Shown here: piece by piece, positions 21,790 to 33,185 of the stretch
Numbering within the stretch: position 1 is the stretch's first letter
Layout of the letters: every line of letters starts with the position of its first letter
Assembly: GCA_009823505.1 (NCBI GenBank)
Contig: VZQC01000392.1
Span: forward strand, 2,666,217-2,730,216
DNA: 64,000 nt
Origin: Rhizomys pruinosus
Taxonomy: Eukaryota; Chordata; Mammalia; Rodentia; Spalacidae
Direction of reading: 5' to 3'
Program-made: the position numbers and the translations under genes
The notes under the pieces: generated by a model
What the model was told of the DNA's origin: nothing
The model's input: the letters and a program-made list of their open reading frames with translations, nothing else
The model's database searches: none

Positions 21790-22648
21790 CAGGGACAGCA
21801 GGGCTCACCTGGAGAGTGCTGTCTCCCCTGGGCTCACCTGGAGAGTGCCCTCTCCCCTGGGCTCAACTGCAGAGTGCCATCTCCCCTGGGCTCCCTGGGA
21901 GAGTGCCATCTACCCTGGGCTCACCTGCAGAGTGCCGTCTCCCCTGGGCTCCCTGGGAGAGTGCCGTCTCCCCTGGGCTCACCTGCAGAGTGCTGTCTCC
22001 CCTGGGCTCCCTGGGAGAGTGCCGTCTCCCCTGGGCTCACCTGCAGAGTGCTGTCTCCCCTGGGCTCACCTGGAGAGTGCCGTCTCCCCTGGGCTCACCT
22101 GGAGAGTGCCCTCTCCCCTGGGCTCCCTGGGAGAGTGCTGTCTCCCCTGGGCTCACCTGGAGAGTGCCGTCTCCCCTGGGCTCCCTGGGAGAGTGCTGTC
22201 TCCCCTGGGCTCACCTGGAGAGTGCCGTCTCCCCTGGGCTCCCTGGGAGAGTGCCATCTACCCTGGGCTCACCTGGAGAGTGCTGTCTCCCCTGGGCTCA
22301 CCTGGAGAGTGCCATCTCCCCTGGGCTCCCTGGGAGAGTGCCCTCTCCCCTGGGCTCACCTGCAGAGTGCCATCTCCCCTGAGCTCCCTGGGAGAGTGCC
22401 CTCTCCCCTGGGCTCACCTGCAGAGTGCCATCTCCCCTGGGCTCCCTGGGAGAGTGCCCTCTCCCCTGGGCTCACCTGCAGAGTGCCGTCTCCCCTGGGC
22501 TCACCTGCAGAGTGCCGTCTCCCCTGGGCTCCCTGGGAGAGTGCCGTCTCCCCTGGGCTCCCTGGAGAGTGCCGTCTCCCCTGGGCTCCCTGGAGAGTGC
22601 CGTCTCCCCTGGGCTCACCTGCAGAGTGCCGTCTCCCCTGGGCTCACC
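21790..22648. repeat. 29-bp minisatellite, array 1, about 29 units
   Basis: Units such as 'agagtgccgtctcccctggg' followed by 'ctcacctgc' or 'ctccctggg', 29 bp per unit. Two main unit types alternate (…cacctgc/gag… and …ccctggg…) with sites varying between C, T and A. Because 29 is not a multiple of 3, all three frames stay open and give the same 29-residue repeat; these frames are not genes. Confidence 0.97.
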
Positions 22649-23085
22649 GAGCTCTCCTGTCCAAAGCTGGATAAGAACAAGCTGTCTTCCGGAGCTCAGT
22701 CCATTAGGAGATTCTCCCTGCCTCACAGCACTGCCCCTCCCAGGATGCGCTTGTCTTCCAACACTGGGAGCAGGGTCCCAGGCCCCACCTTTCCCGTCCC
22801 TCTGTCCTCATCAGAGCCACTCTGGACCAGGAAAGTGTTGGGTAGGGGCTGGGACAGGCTCAAGGGGAACACCTGCAGCCCGTTCAGTGTGTGGGGTGGG
22901 CACAGAGCGGGGTCCTGCGGGTGACCTGAGCATACTGAGCCAGAAACACAGACTAACATGTCTTTCCACATCAATTAACAATAAATTAAGCTCTGTGGGT
23001 TTCACTGGCAGCAATGCCAAGCAGTACAGCTTCCCTAACCAGCCCCGCCAAGGCAAGCAGAGGCTCTTATTCCAGTCTTAATTGC
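22649..23085. other. Single-copy part of block X beside the solo LTR
   Basis: No gene recognised. Copied in inverted orientation at 34873-35335. It ends with ATTGC, one half of the target-site duplication of the adjoining LTR. Confidence 0.5.
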
Positions 23086-23415
23086 TGTAAGGTTATGGCG
23101 CACTCCCCCCAGAATGAAAGGCCACGAGGTCTAAGTTCTTCGGAGCAAAGTTTAATTCAGGGTAGCCGGGGCTAGGCTTAGGGGAGAGGTAGAGCCAAGC
23201 CCAGAATGGCATCTGGCTTGGGAATTTAAGGGAGAAGGTGGGAGTGGGATTCAGTGAGGGTGGGGTGGGTCGGAAGGCAAGGCGGAAGATTCCTGAGTAA
23301 TCAGTGGTGGCCTGCTTTAGCATAACCAAAGGCTGGCCTGGTAGAGCAGGTTCTTGGACCTCCAGTCTTAGATGTCTCTGCATTCCAATGGGCTTCTGGA
23401 GCTCACGACCTGACA
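23086..23415 (-). mobile_element. Solo LTR of an endogenous retrovirus (copy 1)
   Basis: A 330-bp antisense LTR reading TGTCAGG to CTTACA on the - strand, with the TG...CA ends of retroviral LTRs. It is flanked by the 5-bp direct repeat ATTGC (23081-23085 and 23416-23420), the target-site duplication. No internal sequence is attached, so it is a solo LTR left by LTR-LTR recombination. Two further copies in the window are attached to internal retroviral sequence (34511-34872 and 43436-43765). By eye it differs from the 43436 copy at about six sites. It is non-coding; the open frame on the - strand is incidental. Confidence 0.88.
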
Positions 23416-23796
23416 ATTGCTAATGTTGCTCTTGCTCACACGTTACACAACACACAGTGGATATACAGATATATGTGCAGGTTATCAACTGGCCGCAGAC
23501 TGGTAATGAGGCCACAGCAGGGTTCAGATAGGCCTCACTGCAGGCAGAGGTGGAGCTGATGCAGAGGCAGGCACTGCAGTGGTTAGAGTTGAAGTTCACA
23601 GTGCAGGCCAGAGGTGCTGGGGACATGGAGGTGCTGGGGTAGGGGAGGGAGCTGCTGATGGCAGGCTGGGGGGGTGCACTGCTGATGGGGTGGAGGCTGC
23701 TGCAGGGGAGAGCTGCTGAGGTGGGAGAGCTGCTGAGCAGGGCCTTAACATTGGAGGCAAGGTACAGATTCTGGGCTAAGGTGAGGACCAAGTCCA

Positions 23797-24051
23797 GACG
23801 GACGGATGGACAGATGGATAGATGGATGGACAGATGGATGGATGGATGGACAGACGGATGCACAGATGGATAGATGGATGGACAGATGGACGGACGGACA
23901 GATGGACAGATGGATGGATGGATGGATGGACAGATGGACGGATGGACGGATGGACAGACGGATGGATGGATGGATGGACAGATGGTTGGATGGACAGATG
24001 GATGGATGGACAGATGGATGGATGGATGGATGGATGGATGGATGGACAGTG
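23797..24051. repeat. (GGAT)n / (GGAC) microsatellite
   Basis: About 255 bp of tetranucleotides, mostly GGAT with interspersed GGAC and AGAT units. It produces long spurious frames of Met-Asp-Gly-Trp or His-Pro-Ser type. Duplicated at 44147-44401. Confidence 0.97.
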
Positions 24052-25225
24052 AATCAAACAGGTCACATAAGTAGTGGAGACCTAGGAGCTGAAACCTGGG
24101 GACAGTTGGGCAGTACTAGATGACAAGTCATGTGTTGGGCATGGTCCTCTCTGTAGGGGGAGTGAGGCTGTTGCACCTTTCCATTTGGTGTGTTTGTTAA
24201 GCTCTCAGGCCTATTTCAATATCCATGTGCTTGTGTGTTCCCAATCACAGTGGGGCTTTTTTTACTTTTAGGACCAAGTTATCAGTTGTGACAGGTGTCC
24301 ATGTGTTCAGTGAAGTGCAGAGGTTTCCTGGCTTGACATTGGCACCATGATGGGGACAAATGGTGCTGGTGAAATAGAGGGACCCAGGGCAAGGCCCAGC
24401 CTGCATGGTGCTGCTCACAGTGCAGTCAGAGCAGCACAGCCTGACCTTTACAGACGCCCCTGGGGCTTTCCACTGACCTTGGGATCGAAGGCAGAGCAGA
24501 CGTGGGCTCCAGGGCCACAACTGGAGTCTTGTGTGACCTAGCTCCACAGAGTCACCAGACCCAGGAGAGTAGTGAAGTGGCAGTTTGCAGTGACCCTGAT
24601 GAAGGCCCAGTATGAAGCCAGAGACTAAGATGAAGGAGCAGGTGCCCTGGAGGTCCCTTGCCCTGGGGGCCCCTCTGCTAGGGACAAGCCAACACATAGG
24701 GAAGGGAGGGAGGTAAAGAGTGGGTGGGAGCTCAGGGGATGGGGGGGCAGACATGGCACCTCAGAGAGCCATGGAGGGAGGACAGCCCCAGGCCTAGCCT
24801 GTGGGGTATTTGAAGTCTGAGTTGGAGAGGTAACCTTCTAGGGTGTGGCACACAGGAGGGCTCTCTGCTGAGGGACCAGGCTCTGTCTCCTGGCAGCTGC
24901 ACCTAAGCCCCACTCCAGGGAATGCCAAGCTTGACCAGACCTTGTGTAAGGGATGGAATCACTACAACCCATTCCAAGGGTCTGCCTGCCTCTGACAGGT
25001 GGCTCTTAGGAGAGAGGCTAACCTGTAGGTATGGGCCGGGCTGCCCATAACCAGGACCCTCTAGCCCAGGGGGTGCCCCATGGCCCAGGGTGGGCTGGGG
25101 AGGGTTGGGGAGGGCTGGGGAGGGCTGCAAAGGATTGCAAAGCTTCTGGACCTCCAATCAGGACCTGATGTTAACTCCACTAGAGTTCACAGGAAGAACG
25201 AGACATGGCCGAGTCAATGGAAGTG
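24052..25225. other. 3' flank of KRTAP10 gene B
   Basis: No gene recognised. The 169-residue frame on the - strand at 24245-24754 has no KRTAP composition and no promoter. The same DNA lies at 44402-45575. Confidence 0.45.
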
Positions 25226-25231
25226 TTTATT
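25226..25231 (-). promoter_or_regulatory. Polyadenylation signal of KRTAP10 gene B
   Basis: AATAAA on the - strand, 250 nt after the stop codon of gene B. Same position as for gene C, unlike gene A, whose 3' flank is unrelated. Confidence 0.75.
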
Positions 25232-25480
25232 AGGGTTCTGAGAGGCTTCAGCTACATGGCACCTGGTACCTTCCAGCAAGGGAACCCAATAAGGCCTAGA
25301 CTATGGAGCAGGGTTCTCATACTAGTGACAGGGACCCCAGGAGGGGTGGGGAGAGAAAGAGAGGCAGGATGCTTTGTATTGGATGGAAGCCACTCAAACT
25401 AAGAAGAGAGGCAGGGCCTACATACAGGGCAGCTCAGGGACACTGGGAGGAAAAGTGAGAATCCCATAGGGCCAGGCCCA

Positions 25481-26377
25481 TCAGCACTTCTGTCCCGAGG
25501 AGAGGCCACAGCAGGACTGGCTGGAGCAGGCCGGGCGGCAGAGCAGGGACACGGAGGAGGACGGCTGGTAGCAGCTGGGCTGGCAGGAGGAGGCACTGCA
25601 GGAGGAGGCGGGCACACAGCAGGCAGGTCTGCACACGGGGCGGCACAGCAGGGACACACTGGAGCAGGGTTTGCAGCAGACTGGCTTGCAGCAGACGGGG
25701 GCACAGCAGGATGACTGGCAGCATGAGGGCTGGCAGCTAGACTGCTGGAAGAAGGAGGAGGATCCAGAGCAGATGGGAGCACAGCAGACAGGCTTGCAGC
25801 AGAGGGTCACAAAGCTTGGGGAGGAGCTGCAGCAAGAAGGCTGGCAGCTAGACTGCTGGCAGCAGGAGGAGGATCCAGAGCAGACGGGTGCACAGCAGAC
25901 AGGCTTGCAGCAGAGGGTCACACAGCTTGGGGAAGAGCTGCAGCAAGAAGGCTGGCAGCTAGACTGCTGGCAGCACGAGGAGGATTCACAGCAGACAGGC
26001 TTGCAGTAGACAGGGACACAGCACACAGGTTTGCAGCAGAGGGGTGCACAGCAGGATTGCTGGCATGGGGAGGAGCTGCAGCAAACTGGCTGGCAGCTAC
26101 ACTGCTGGCAGCATGGTGTGCAGGAGCTGGTGCAGCTGGATTGGCAGCAGGGGCTGGACTCACAGCTCACTGGGGTGCAGACGAGCGTCAGGCAGGAGGC
26201 TGGGGCACAGCAGCTGGACTGACAGCAGCTGGGGGCACAGCAGGGCTCACAACAGCTCTCTGGGCAGTCGTCTACCTGCCAAGAGGAGTCTGTGCAGGAC
26301 CCACAGGAACCCGGCAGGCAGACCCGGCTGTCGTAGCTCATGTCACTGGAGCAGACAGACATGGTGGAGGCGGCCAT
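25481..26377 (-). CDS. Krtap10: Keratin-associated protein, KRTAP10 type, A/C mosaic (gene B)
   Basis: A 298-residue intronless high-sulfur hair keratin-associated protein. Its N-terminal part, promoter and upstream 2.3 kb match gene A ([13 protein letters not shown], the CLPGSCGSC insert, SSSFFQQ). Its last third and 3' flank match gene C ([10 protein letters not shown] duplication, [19 protein letters not shown], ending CGLSSGQKC without the final SSC of A). Between them, at about 25697-25820, it carries changes found in neither partner at that site (a Val-to-Ile near APICSG, Cys-to-Phe in SPSFVTL). It keeps the repeat architecture of A: two 37-residue units plus a partial one. The frame is intact, with a TATA box and AATAAA, so it is probably functional if the assembly is right. 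Confidence 0.93.
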   Translation of the reverse strand: MAASTMSVCSSDMSYDSRVCLPGSCGSCTDSSWQVDDCPESCCEPCCAPSCCQSSCCAPASCLTLVCTPVSCESSPCCQSSCTSSCTPCCQQCSCQPVCCSSSPCQQSCCAPLCCKPVCCVPVYCKPVCCESSSCCQQSSCQPSCCSSSPSCVTLCCKPVCCAPVCSGSSSCCQQSSCQPSCCSSSPSFVTLCCKPVCCAPICSGSSSFFQQSSCQPSCCQSSCCAPVCCKPVCCKPCSSVSLLCRPVCRPACCVPASSCSASSCQPSCYQPSSSVSLLCRPACSSQSCCGLSSGQKC

Positions 26378-27510
26378 GGTAAGGGGTGGAAGGAGGTGTG
26401 AGTGTGTGGGTGTGTGAGTGAGGTGCTGGCTGGGCTTTTATATCCTGTGCACTGTTTGTTGAGACAGGCGGTCTGGTGGCAGCTCTTTCCTTGTTGGTGT
26501 TTGTGGCTTGTTTGGGAGAGCTCTTGTTAGGTAGGAGATGCTGCCCAGTTTGTAAACATCCTGGCTGTGTGTTGTCCTGGGCCAACCATCCTGGTCAGGT
26601 TTACTGGTAGGGAGGGGGCATGGGCAGGAGACAGCAGAGGTCAGTAAGTGGGTCTGAGCTCCCTTAGTGGGGAGTTGGATATGTGCTTCCAGAATGTTCC
26701 ACCATGTGAGTGCCTAGCACTGGACATGCTCCCTTTCTTTTAACTTTGCTACCAAGTCCCTGGGTTGGCGGGGAGGTCGAGGACTTCAGGCTGGCTCCCC
26801 CAGGGTCTGTGGTATCTCTACCTGGCCTGGATGGAGGAGATTGTCCAGGGTGCTAGTGGCTCATGGCTGTTCCCCTGTCCCCTGCTACGCTGGTTTTGGT
26901 GGTGGGGTTTGGCAGGGCTGTGGTGGGCCTGTGGCTGGCTGAGTGGTGGCCACCGTGCTAGGCAGAGTGTGTTCTGCTGTCCCAGCTCCCTGCCTGGTTT
27001 CAAGGTGGCAGGACTGGGTCGGGTACCAGCCAAGGCTCAGCGCTGTGTACAGCCACTCATTTCCCATGAGGCCAAGGTGTGGGATCAGTGCCTGGCTGGT
27101 TTTGCACTTGCTCAGGAGGCTGTTGGAGCCCCTGTTTGTCTCCCCTCATCCATGCAGACTCCCTCTGACTACTACATACTTTAGCTGAGCTCCAGAGCTC
27201 TGTCTGGGGGTCCTGCATGGATCTGTGCCTGGACCAGGCTTCAGTGACTGCAGTGTCTCCTGGGAGGGAGCATCTACTCTCAGGAAGGCTCTCCTCTGCT
27301 GGGGTTTGGAGTCCTAGATAGGCTTGCCTCAGGTGGCAGAAGTCACAGACACTGCACATAGGGGAGGGGAGGAGGCAGAGGGGTCAGGGGCCAGTCATGG
27401 GAAAGCCAGGTTAGATGGACAGTCTCTGGGCAGATAGTACCAGTGGTGGGGTGGTATGTGAGCTGTGGGGATCTATTTGGGAGCCATTCATGATTGCTGT
27501 GGTTTTGTCT

Positions 27511-27551
<41 letters not shown>

Positions 27552-28026
27552 TTTATTTCTGTATGTGTACGAATGTACTGTCTGCTTGCAAGTTTGTGCA
27601 CCCGTGTCGGGCAATGCCGCGGAGGTCAGAAGTGGGTGTCGGATTCCCCTGCTACTGGAGTTCTCCTGGAATTGGAGTTTCAATTCCAGGAGAACTCTCG
27701 GCCGCCATGTGGGTGCTGGGGATCGAACCCAGGTCCTCTGTAAGAGCGGTCAGCGCTCTTAACCGCTAGGCCATCTCTCCAGCCCCGATTGCTGTGGTTT
27801 TGATAGCAGGTGTCCCCAAAGCCTCATGGGTTGGAGGCATGGCCCCCAGCAGGTGCTGCTGCTGAGGGGTGTTGGCCCTGAAGGTTAATAAATGGGCCAT
27901 GAGGAGGTGGGGGCCTAAGGGGGCCACTGGGAACCTTTGAAGGGCATCTTGCTCCCCTCCCTTCCCTCCCCTTCCTCATTCTTCTCTCTCCTCTCTCTCC
28001 CCTCTCTCTCTCTCTCACTCTCTCTG

Positions 28027-28071
<45 letters not shown>

Positions 28072-28710
28072 TCCTGCTCACCACCAGGAAACAAAGCCAG
28101 CAGTCTGAGCCAGCGTTCGTTCCCTTCCTCTGCAGAGGCCTCCGCCCAGCATAGCTAGACCTTGACATCAACACAGAAAAGCATTTCAGGATGAGTTGGA
28201 GCAAATGGTTGGTGAATTTATGAACTATTTAGACTGAGAGACATGGGGCAGTGTTTTAATCTCAAGAGAGTCCTGCTCAGGGTCTGTCAGTGTCTGTGTA
28301 TATGATCCTGTGGCTTTCTTTGTGCGTTTACAAGTGTGAGTGTTCACCTGTGCAGGTGTGTGTGGAGGCAGCTGATGCCCTCAGGTGTTGCCCCTCAAGC
28401 ACTGCACTCCTTGCTTCTTTTGAGACAGGGTCTCTCACTGACCTGGGGCTCCCTGTTTAGCAAGGCTGGCTGGCTAGCGAACCCCAGATGTCCTGTCTCC
28501 ACCTGCCCAATGCTGGGATTATAAACTGTGATTCCTGGCTTTTAAAAAATGTGGAATCTAGCTGCACGCCTTTAATCCTAGCACTTGGGAGGCAGAGGCA
28601 GGTGGATCTTTGTGAGTTCAAGGCCAGCTTGGTCTACAGAGTGAGTTCCAGGACAGCTGGGGCTACAGGGATACCCTGTCTCGAAAAGACCAAAAAAAAA
28701 AAAAAAAACG
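25775..28710 (+). repeat. Segmental duplication block A, second copy
   Basis: Direct copy of 15830-18766. It ends inside the poly-A tail of a B1 directly before the N at 28711, where the homology stops. The block holds the promoter of gene B, a B2 at 27511-27785 with the same 17-bp hairpin (27658-27674 / 27681-27697), CT/CA repeats (27954-28068), part of a B4 and a truncated B1 (28557-28709). Confidence 0.93.
26435..26442 (-). promoter_or_regulatory. TATA box of KRTAP10 gene B
   Basis: TATAAAAG on the - strand, 58 nt before the start codon, identical in context to that of gene A. Confidence 0.85.
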
Positions 28711-28711
28711 N
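28711..28711. other. Single N at a sequence join
   Basis: One undetermined base sits exactly between the end of duplicated block A and the start of retroviral internal sequence. The coincidence of N with a homology boundary suggests a contig or scaffold join. Confidence 0.9.
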
Positions 28712-29569
28712 AGCAGCTTTGGGTGGCTGGTAAGCCAGATACCGACACATCTACGCCAGCATTCGGCCGGTTTCCTTCTCATCCTCATCTTTTTTCCTAC
28801 CCTACGCTATTTTACCCCGTGTACGGTGCCATGGAGATTAAGAGTGTGTGTATATGGTCCACAGCTCTCTGGACTCTCGAAATCTGATTGGGGCCCTAAC
28901 TCCCAGTTCTGGCACCGAAGTTCTTTTCAATCAATTCAACCTCATCAGGCATTCATCCCACTCGTAATGACCGGCATGGAGGGTTTACTACATGTGGACC
29001 TTCTGGTCAAGACTTCCTAGAGTCGACCTTGTGGGCAGCCACCAGAGGGGCCCCCTGAGTAGGGGAGATTTCCATCTCCACCCTACCTTCATGTGTAACC
29101 CTGTGTATGTTCTGCCACCTCTAGCTGCCCCCTCTGCCTCTACACTTCCTATCTTAACTACTGCTAACTGCGTTCCACCTGGCCTGCCTTCCCTCCGATC
29201 CTCTTTTTCCATTCTTTTAGTCTCCCCGGTCCATTTTTTCCTCGTTTTGGATCCCTGAGTGCCGGCTAAAGCAGGGATTCCCTCACGATTTTCCCTTTTC
29301 TTTTCCCCCTTTTTTTTTTTTTTTTTTATTTTTTGTGGTGCTGGGAACAGAATTTGGACCTGAATTTTGGCCTCTTCTGTGACTGTTGAGACAGACTGAT
29401 TCACAGACCTGCAGTGCCCTGATTTCGAGACTCACCGTCCGCCACTGGGTCACAACACGTGAGCCCTGGAGGTCTCGTGAGCGCCCACTTTTATAACTAA
29501 GGCGGACACCACCTTTAGTAGACTCGGGTGGGTGCTGGACTAAAAGAATCATATTAATTCCTGCTACAA

Positions 29570-30560
29570 ACCTCTTTCTTCCTCTCTCCCCCCGCCTCCC
29601 TCTCCCTCCGTCCTCAGCCTCCGACTCCCATATGGGACCTCGACAAACTCAAGAGAGAAGGCCCTGGGCCTCCCACCCTTGGAGTGTCTCCTACAATCTT
29701 TAAGTACCTTAGATCTCTGAATTCTCAGCTTTAAGAGACTTCTGCCAGCGCCCTGGTAAATGGTCATAAGCTTGGTGGTAAGGCATTCTTTGTGTGCCCT
29801 TCACTACTAGTCACTCTCTCTATTCAAGACGTCCTGTCCCCCTCCATAACTAGAAACAGAACTCCACCTCTCTGCTTTTGACCTTGGGTGGCCGACCGAG
29901 GCTCTCCTCTGTGCCCTCTCTCCTCGCTCCCTTCTCTGTCTCTCTCTGGTCACCGTCCCCAGTCCCCCCTTTTCCCTCTGGCCCCCTCTCATGCTGGTCA
30001 TGGTCCCACCATGTATCTGCAGGCGGCTCACGCTGGCTGTTCCACGTGGAAGTAAAGCATGCTCCCGAGTGTCCTATCCTCCTTGCATGTGTGTTTCGCA
30101 TGCTTTGTTACACTTAATATTATTGGTTCCATGACATTTTGCAACCCCAGGACTTGCCAGCCAAGTATTTCCCAGACTCCGTCTCTCTCCTCTCTCCTCT
30201 CCCATCTCTCTCGTTCCTCTTTCTCATCCTCTCCCTCTCTCCCTCTCTTCCTCCATTCCTCTCTCTCTCCATCTCTCTCGCTCTCTCTCTCCTTCCCTCC
30301 TCTCTTAATCCCTCTTATTTTACCACCTGCTTCTCTTTCTCTCCACTTCATTCCCCTTCTCCCTCTGCTTCTTCTCTCAGCATTAGTCCCTCACTGTTTT
30401 TTGAATCCACAGTCTTGAACTGGGTTCCCGTGCAAAGGCAGTACTCTCTTCTCCTGCTTCCCTCCGTCTTCCCTTCTCCCTCCCTTCATCTCTGCCTGTC
30501 TACCCTCCAATTCCTTCATTTTAGTGCCTCCCATTCTGCTTCAGAGACACTCCAGACCTG
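29570..30560 (+). repeat. Pyrimidine-rich tract of the retroviral leader
   Basis: About 1 kb strongly biased to C and T on the + strand, with CT simple repeats near 30180-30300. The inverted counterpart at about 41780-42620 is purine-rich and has a (GA)n run at about 41988-42028. The Ser/Pro/Leu-rich frames over it are composition artefacts. Confidence 0.8.
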
Positions 30561-33089
30561 GAGTCTCTGACCAGCCCTTTTAGAGGATGTATGCCTCCAC
30601 ACCACCTCCCATTAGAGGACTCATCCTCCACGCCTTTCCCCCCCCATTCTTTCTTTTGAGGCTAAAAACACTTTACTTCCTTCCTACAGAACTCTCTCTC
30701 TCTCTCCGCGGGTCTAGCTTGGCACATCTGCCCCATTGCTTTCCCTGCTGAGCCACAAACAAGACCCGTGGCAGGAACCATGAATTTTAGACAAATCCGA
30801 GAACCTGTAATAACTAATGCATATTTCTATATTCCCTAATTCTCTTATTCTCTTGCAAGTTATGATTAATGGCATATTCCGATCCGTTCACAATTTTTTG
30901 TAGTTTTTTTTATAATATTTGGTTCACAAAAACTTTTGCCTAATTTGAAGGGATTATTTCAAGATTTTGGCATTATTCTATTTCATGTTTTTTTCCTTTT
31001 AAAATTAAAACATTTTAGTCATAAATCCTTTTTGTCTAATTTGGGATGAGCAACCCCAGGTGTCCTAGGAAATTAACCAGTGTCATTGACAATGCCCTGC
31101 CCAGACCTGCACCCAGTTTTTTATTTGCCTCAGGCAGTAAACGTTGACTTGTTGGGATCTGTTTGAGAAGCCTCTATCTAAAGATAAGAAGGGTCATGCT
31201 GACCAACAACCACACCCTGTCCGCACTAGCATCCAGCCATTTTCCTCAGGGAAGTAATCTTTCACTTGCTGGACTTTTGATTTGTCCACGAACTAAAATT
31301 TATTCTTAATAAATTAGCAGGTAATATGCACAAGCCACCATATTTTCCTGCTTACCCAGTCCACCATCCTTCGCATGTGTACAAGAACAGGCTGTGTTGC
31401 AAAGCACATTAGGGCATACAGTCTATTTTCCACCTAAGCAAATGTCTTAAACTCTAAGTAATTCTTTGTAAATGTGATAATTGTCTACCGCCCTGGACAA
31501 GGAAGGACAACTTTAGATAAAAAGGGGATTTTTCCCCCCCCCTGTCCAGAGTTCTGGGATCAGTTCAGGTCATGTGTCATCCAGTGTCTTCCAAACCTGT
31601 CCTGTTTAGTTCCACCCATTTGTACCTCCCGTTCTTCATTCCCTGTGTCTTTGTAACTGCCATGTGTCCAGAATAGTTCTGATGATTTGTTGTCCAAACA
31701 CAAGTGCCACTGTCCCACACCGTTATGTTTCTATTCTAGGATTGCGCACCACCCACAAATTTACGTTTTTACGTTTGCATGCCTCTTACCTTTTGTTTTC
31801 CAATGCCCTGTCGTCCCCCCGGCGTTCCTACGGTTTTTTCTCGCCACTGTTTATTCTCTGTTTTTTTCTGCAAGGTATTATTCTGTTCTTTGATCCCCAT
31901 TCTTTTTCCCCCCGGGTCTTTTATCCCCCTCCCCCTTTTCTTTTTCCCGTTTTTTCTTGTTTCCAGACATGTGCTGCCAGCCCTGCTTTTATTCACCCTT
32001 TCACCGTGTTCCCGCCCCGCTTTATTTTACCTCCTGATGCTATGTAACATGTCTTCTCACCCCAGAGCACCCTTATTAAAAAATCCCTGGAAATCATTCC
32101 AATACATCTGGTACTTACAGTGGCGCATTTGCGTCCCCCTGCAATCCCCTCCCCCTCCAATGAAAACTAGCCTCAGTTACCTTGCTATTGTCAGTTCTTT
32201 ATTTATCTAATTACCGGTTTTCCTATCCACGTGTTAAAGTATTTCAATGAGGTCATAGTTTTTTAAAACCAAGGGTGCAAGATGTCATCTTAGTCTTGGC
32301 AGCACAATTTAATCAGAGCTGCATGTTTAAATAAATGTTTCTAAAGGTGTTTTGATTTTTTTCGAATGTAATATGACGTTCATACAACTGCATAGGATAA
32401 AAATCTTTTAAAGGAAAGGTGTTAGCATAATGGTGTGTGTATGACAGGTTAACAGCATATGAATGGACTATAACCTGTATGATTAAATAAAATTGCCTTT
32501 GCTTGCACAAACCTTTAGCAAAGATTGTTCACTCGCCAATTATTTAATATAGAAAATTATTGCTGAAGTATATGCATGAAAAATAAAACGGTTCACTTTT
32601 AGAATTTCTATAATGTATTATGGCATAATACAAAGATTGTGTTCCCACCTACCAGGGTACTATTATCTAGTTACAGTCCCAAGTAAAACAGACATATATG
32701 GAGTTACCCATACATACAAAAATGTTTTATATAATCTGTGATCTTTGCCACATGTTTTCTTTTAACATCGTTGGAAAAATTAGGTGTTGACTTTGCTTTT
32801 CCGGTGACCCACGGACAGTCCGAGTGTAAAAAACCAATTTGGGTGAGCACTAAGTATTATCTGCCTGCTGCTGTATGTGACAATGCCCCCCCCCTTTCCT
32901 TCATAAAGCTATAAGTCAAAATCTGGGGACAAGTGACAGGCCTTCATTTGAGAAGGTCTGTTTTTTAACCCATTTATTATCTTGGGTTTGTTTCAATGGG
33001 CTATGTTGTTAGAAAGTTTTTGCCTTGCATGGTTTAAATATTTGTACTTTGAGTACCTAAATGCCCTTTATAAATTGTAGGCTTTACTG

Positions 33090-33185
33090 AATAGGATTAA
33101 TGTCAACTTGATACACCACTGGGAGGCTGAGCAACCTCAATTGCCTTGCAATTGGACTGGCCTGTGGCCCATCTGTGGGCAATGC
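33090..33185 (-). repeat. Fragment of the 'gtcaacttgaca' rodent repeat
   Basis: 'aatgtcaacttgatacac', 'caattgccttgcaattggac' and 'ggcctgtggcccat' match the reverse of the repeat end seen at 53790-53880. It lies inside the retroviral sequence; counterpart at 39362-39443. Confidence 0.6.

Larger units (their letters stand above)
18780..23085 (+). repeat. Inverted-duplication block X
   Basis: This block recurs in inverted orientation at 34873-39352. Landmarks in order: B1 (18780-18930), B2 (19092-19315), a 30-bp tandem duplication (19454-19513), (GT)n and B4 (19668-19990), single-copy DNA, ORR1-type LTR (21518-21783), the 29-bp minisatellite (21790-22648) and DNA up to the solo LTR. Similarity looks high over 20.1-23.0 kb and lower over 18.8-20.0 kb. 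Confidence 0.9.
23416..25696 (+). repeat. Segmental duplication block Y, first copy
   Basis: Direct copy of 43766-46046 (offset 20350). I saw no mismatch by eye over about 2.28 kb, including a GGAT microsatellite of about 250 bp. The block covers the 3' end and 3' flank of KRTAP10 gene B. The first difference from the other copy comes at about 25697, inside the coding sequence. Confidence 0.93.

Noticed and set aside
21742..22924. Long open frames with a 29-residue repeat in all three + frames, and the equivalents at 35045-36174
   Set aside because: The 29-bp unit has no stop codon in any frame, so open frames are automatic. All frames give the same peptide and there is no promoter or family match.
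23797..24051. CRISPR-like array
   Set aside because: The repeats have no spacers and the DNA is mammalian. The same applies to the 29-, 31- and 53-bp minisatellites.
23420..24123. Met-Asp-Gly-Trp and His-Pro-Ser repeat proteins over the GGAT microsatellite, and their copies at 43770-44473
   Set aside because: Tetranucleotide repeats stay open in several frames; no conserved start and no gene context. The 147-residue - strand frame starts inside the microsatellite.
24245..24754. 169-residue - strand frame, also at 44595-45104, as a possible KRTAP relative
   Set aside because: Cysteine is scarce, no KRTAP start or end motif, no TATA box. It survives in both copies only because the copies are identical.
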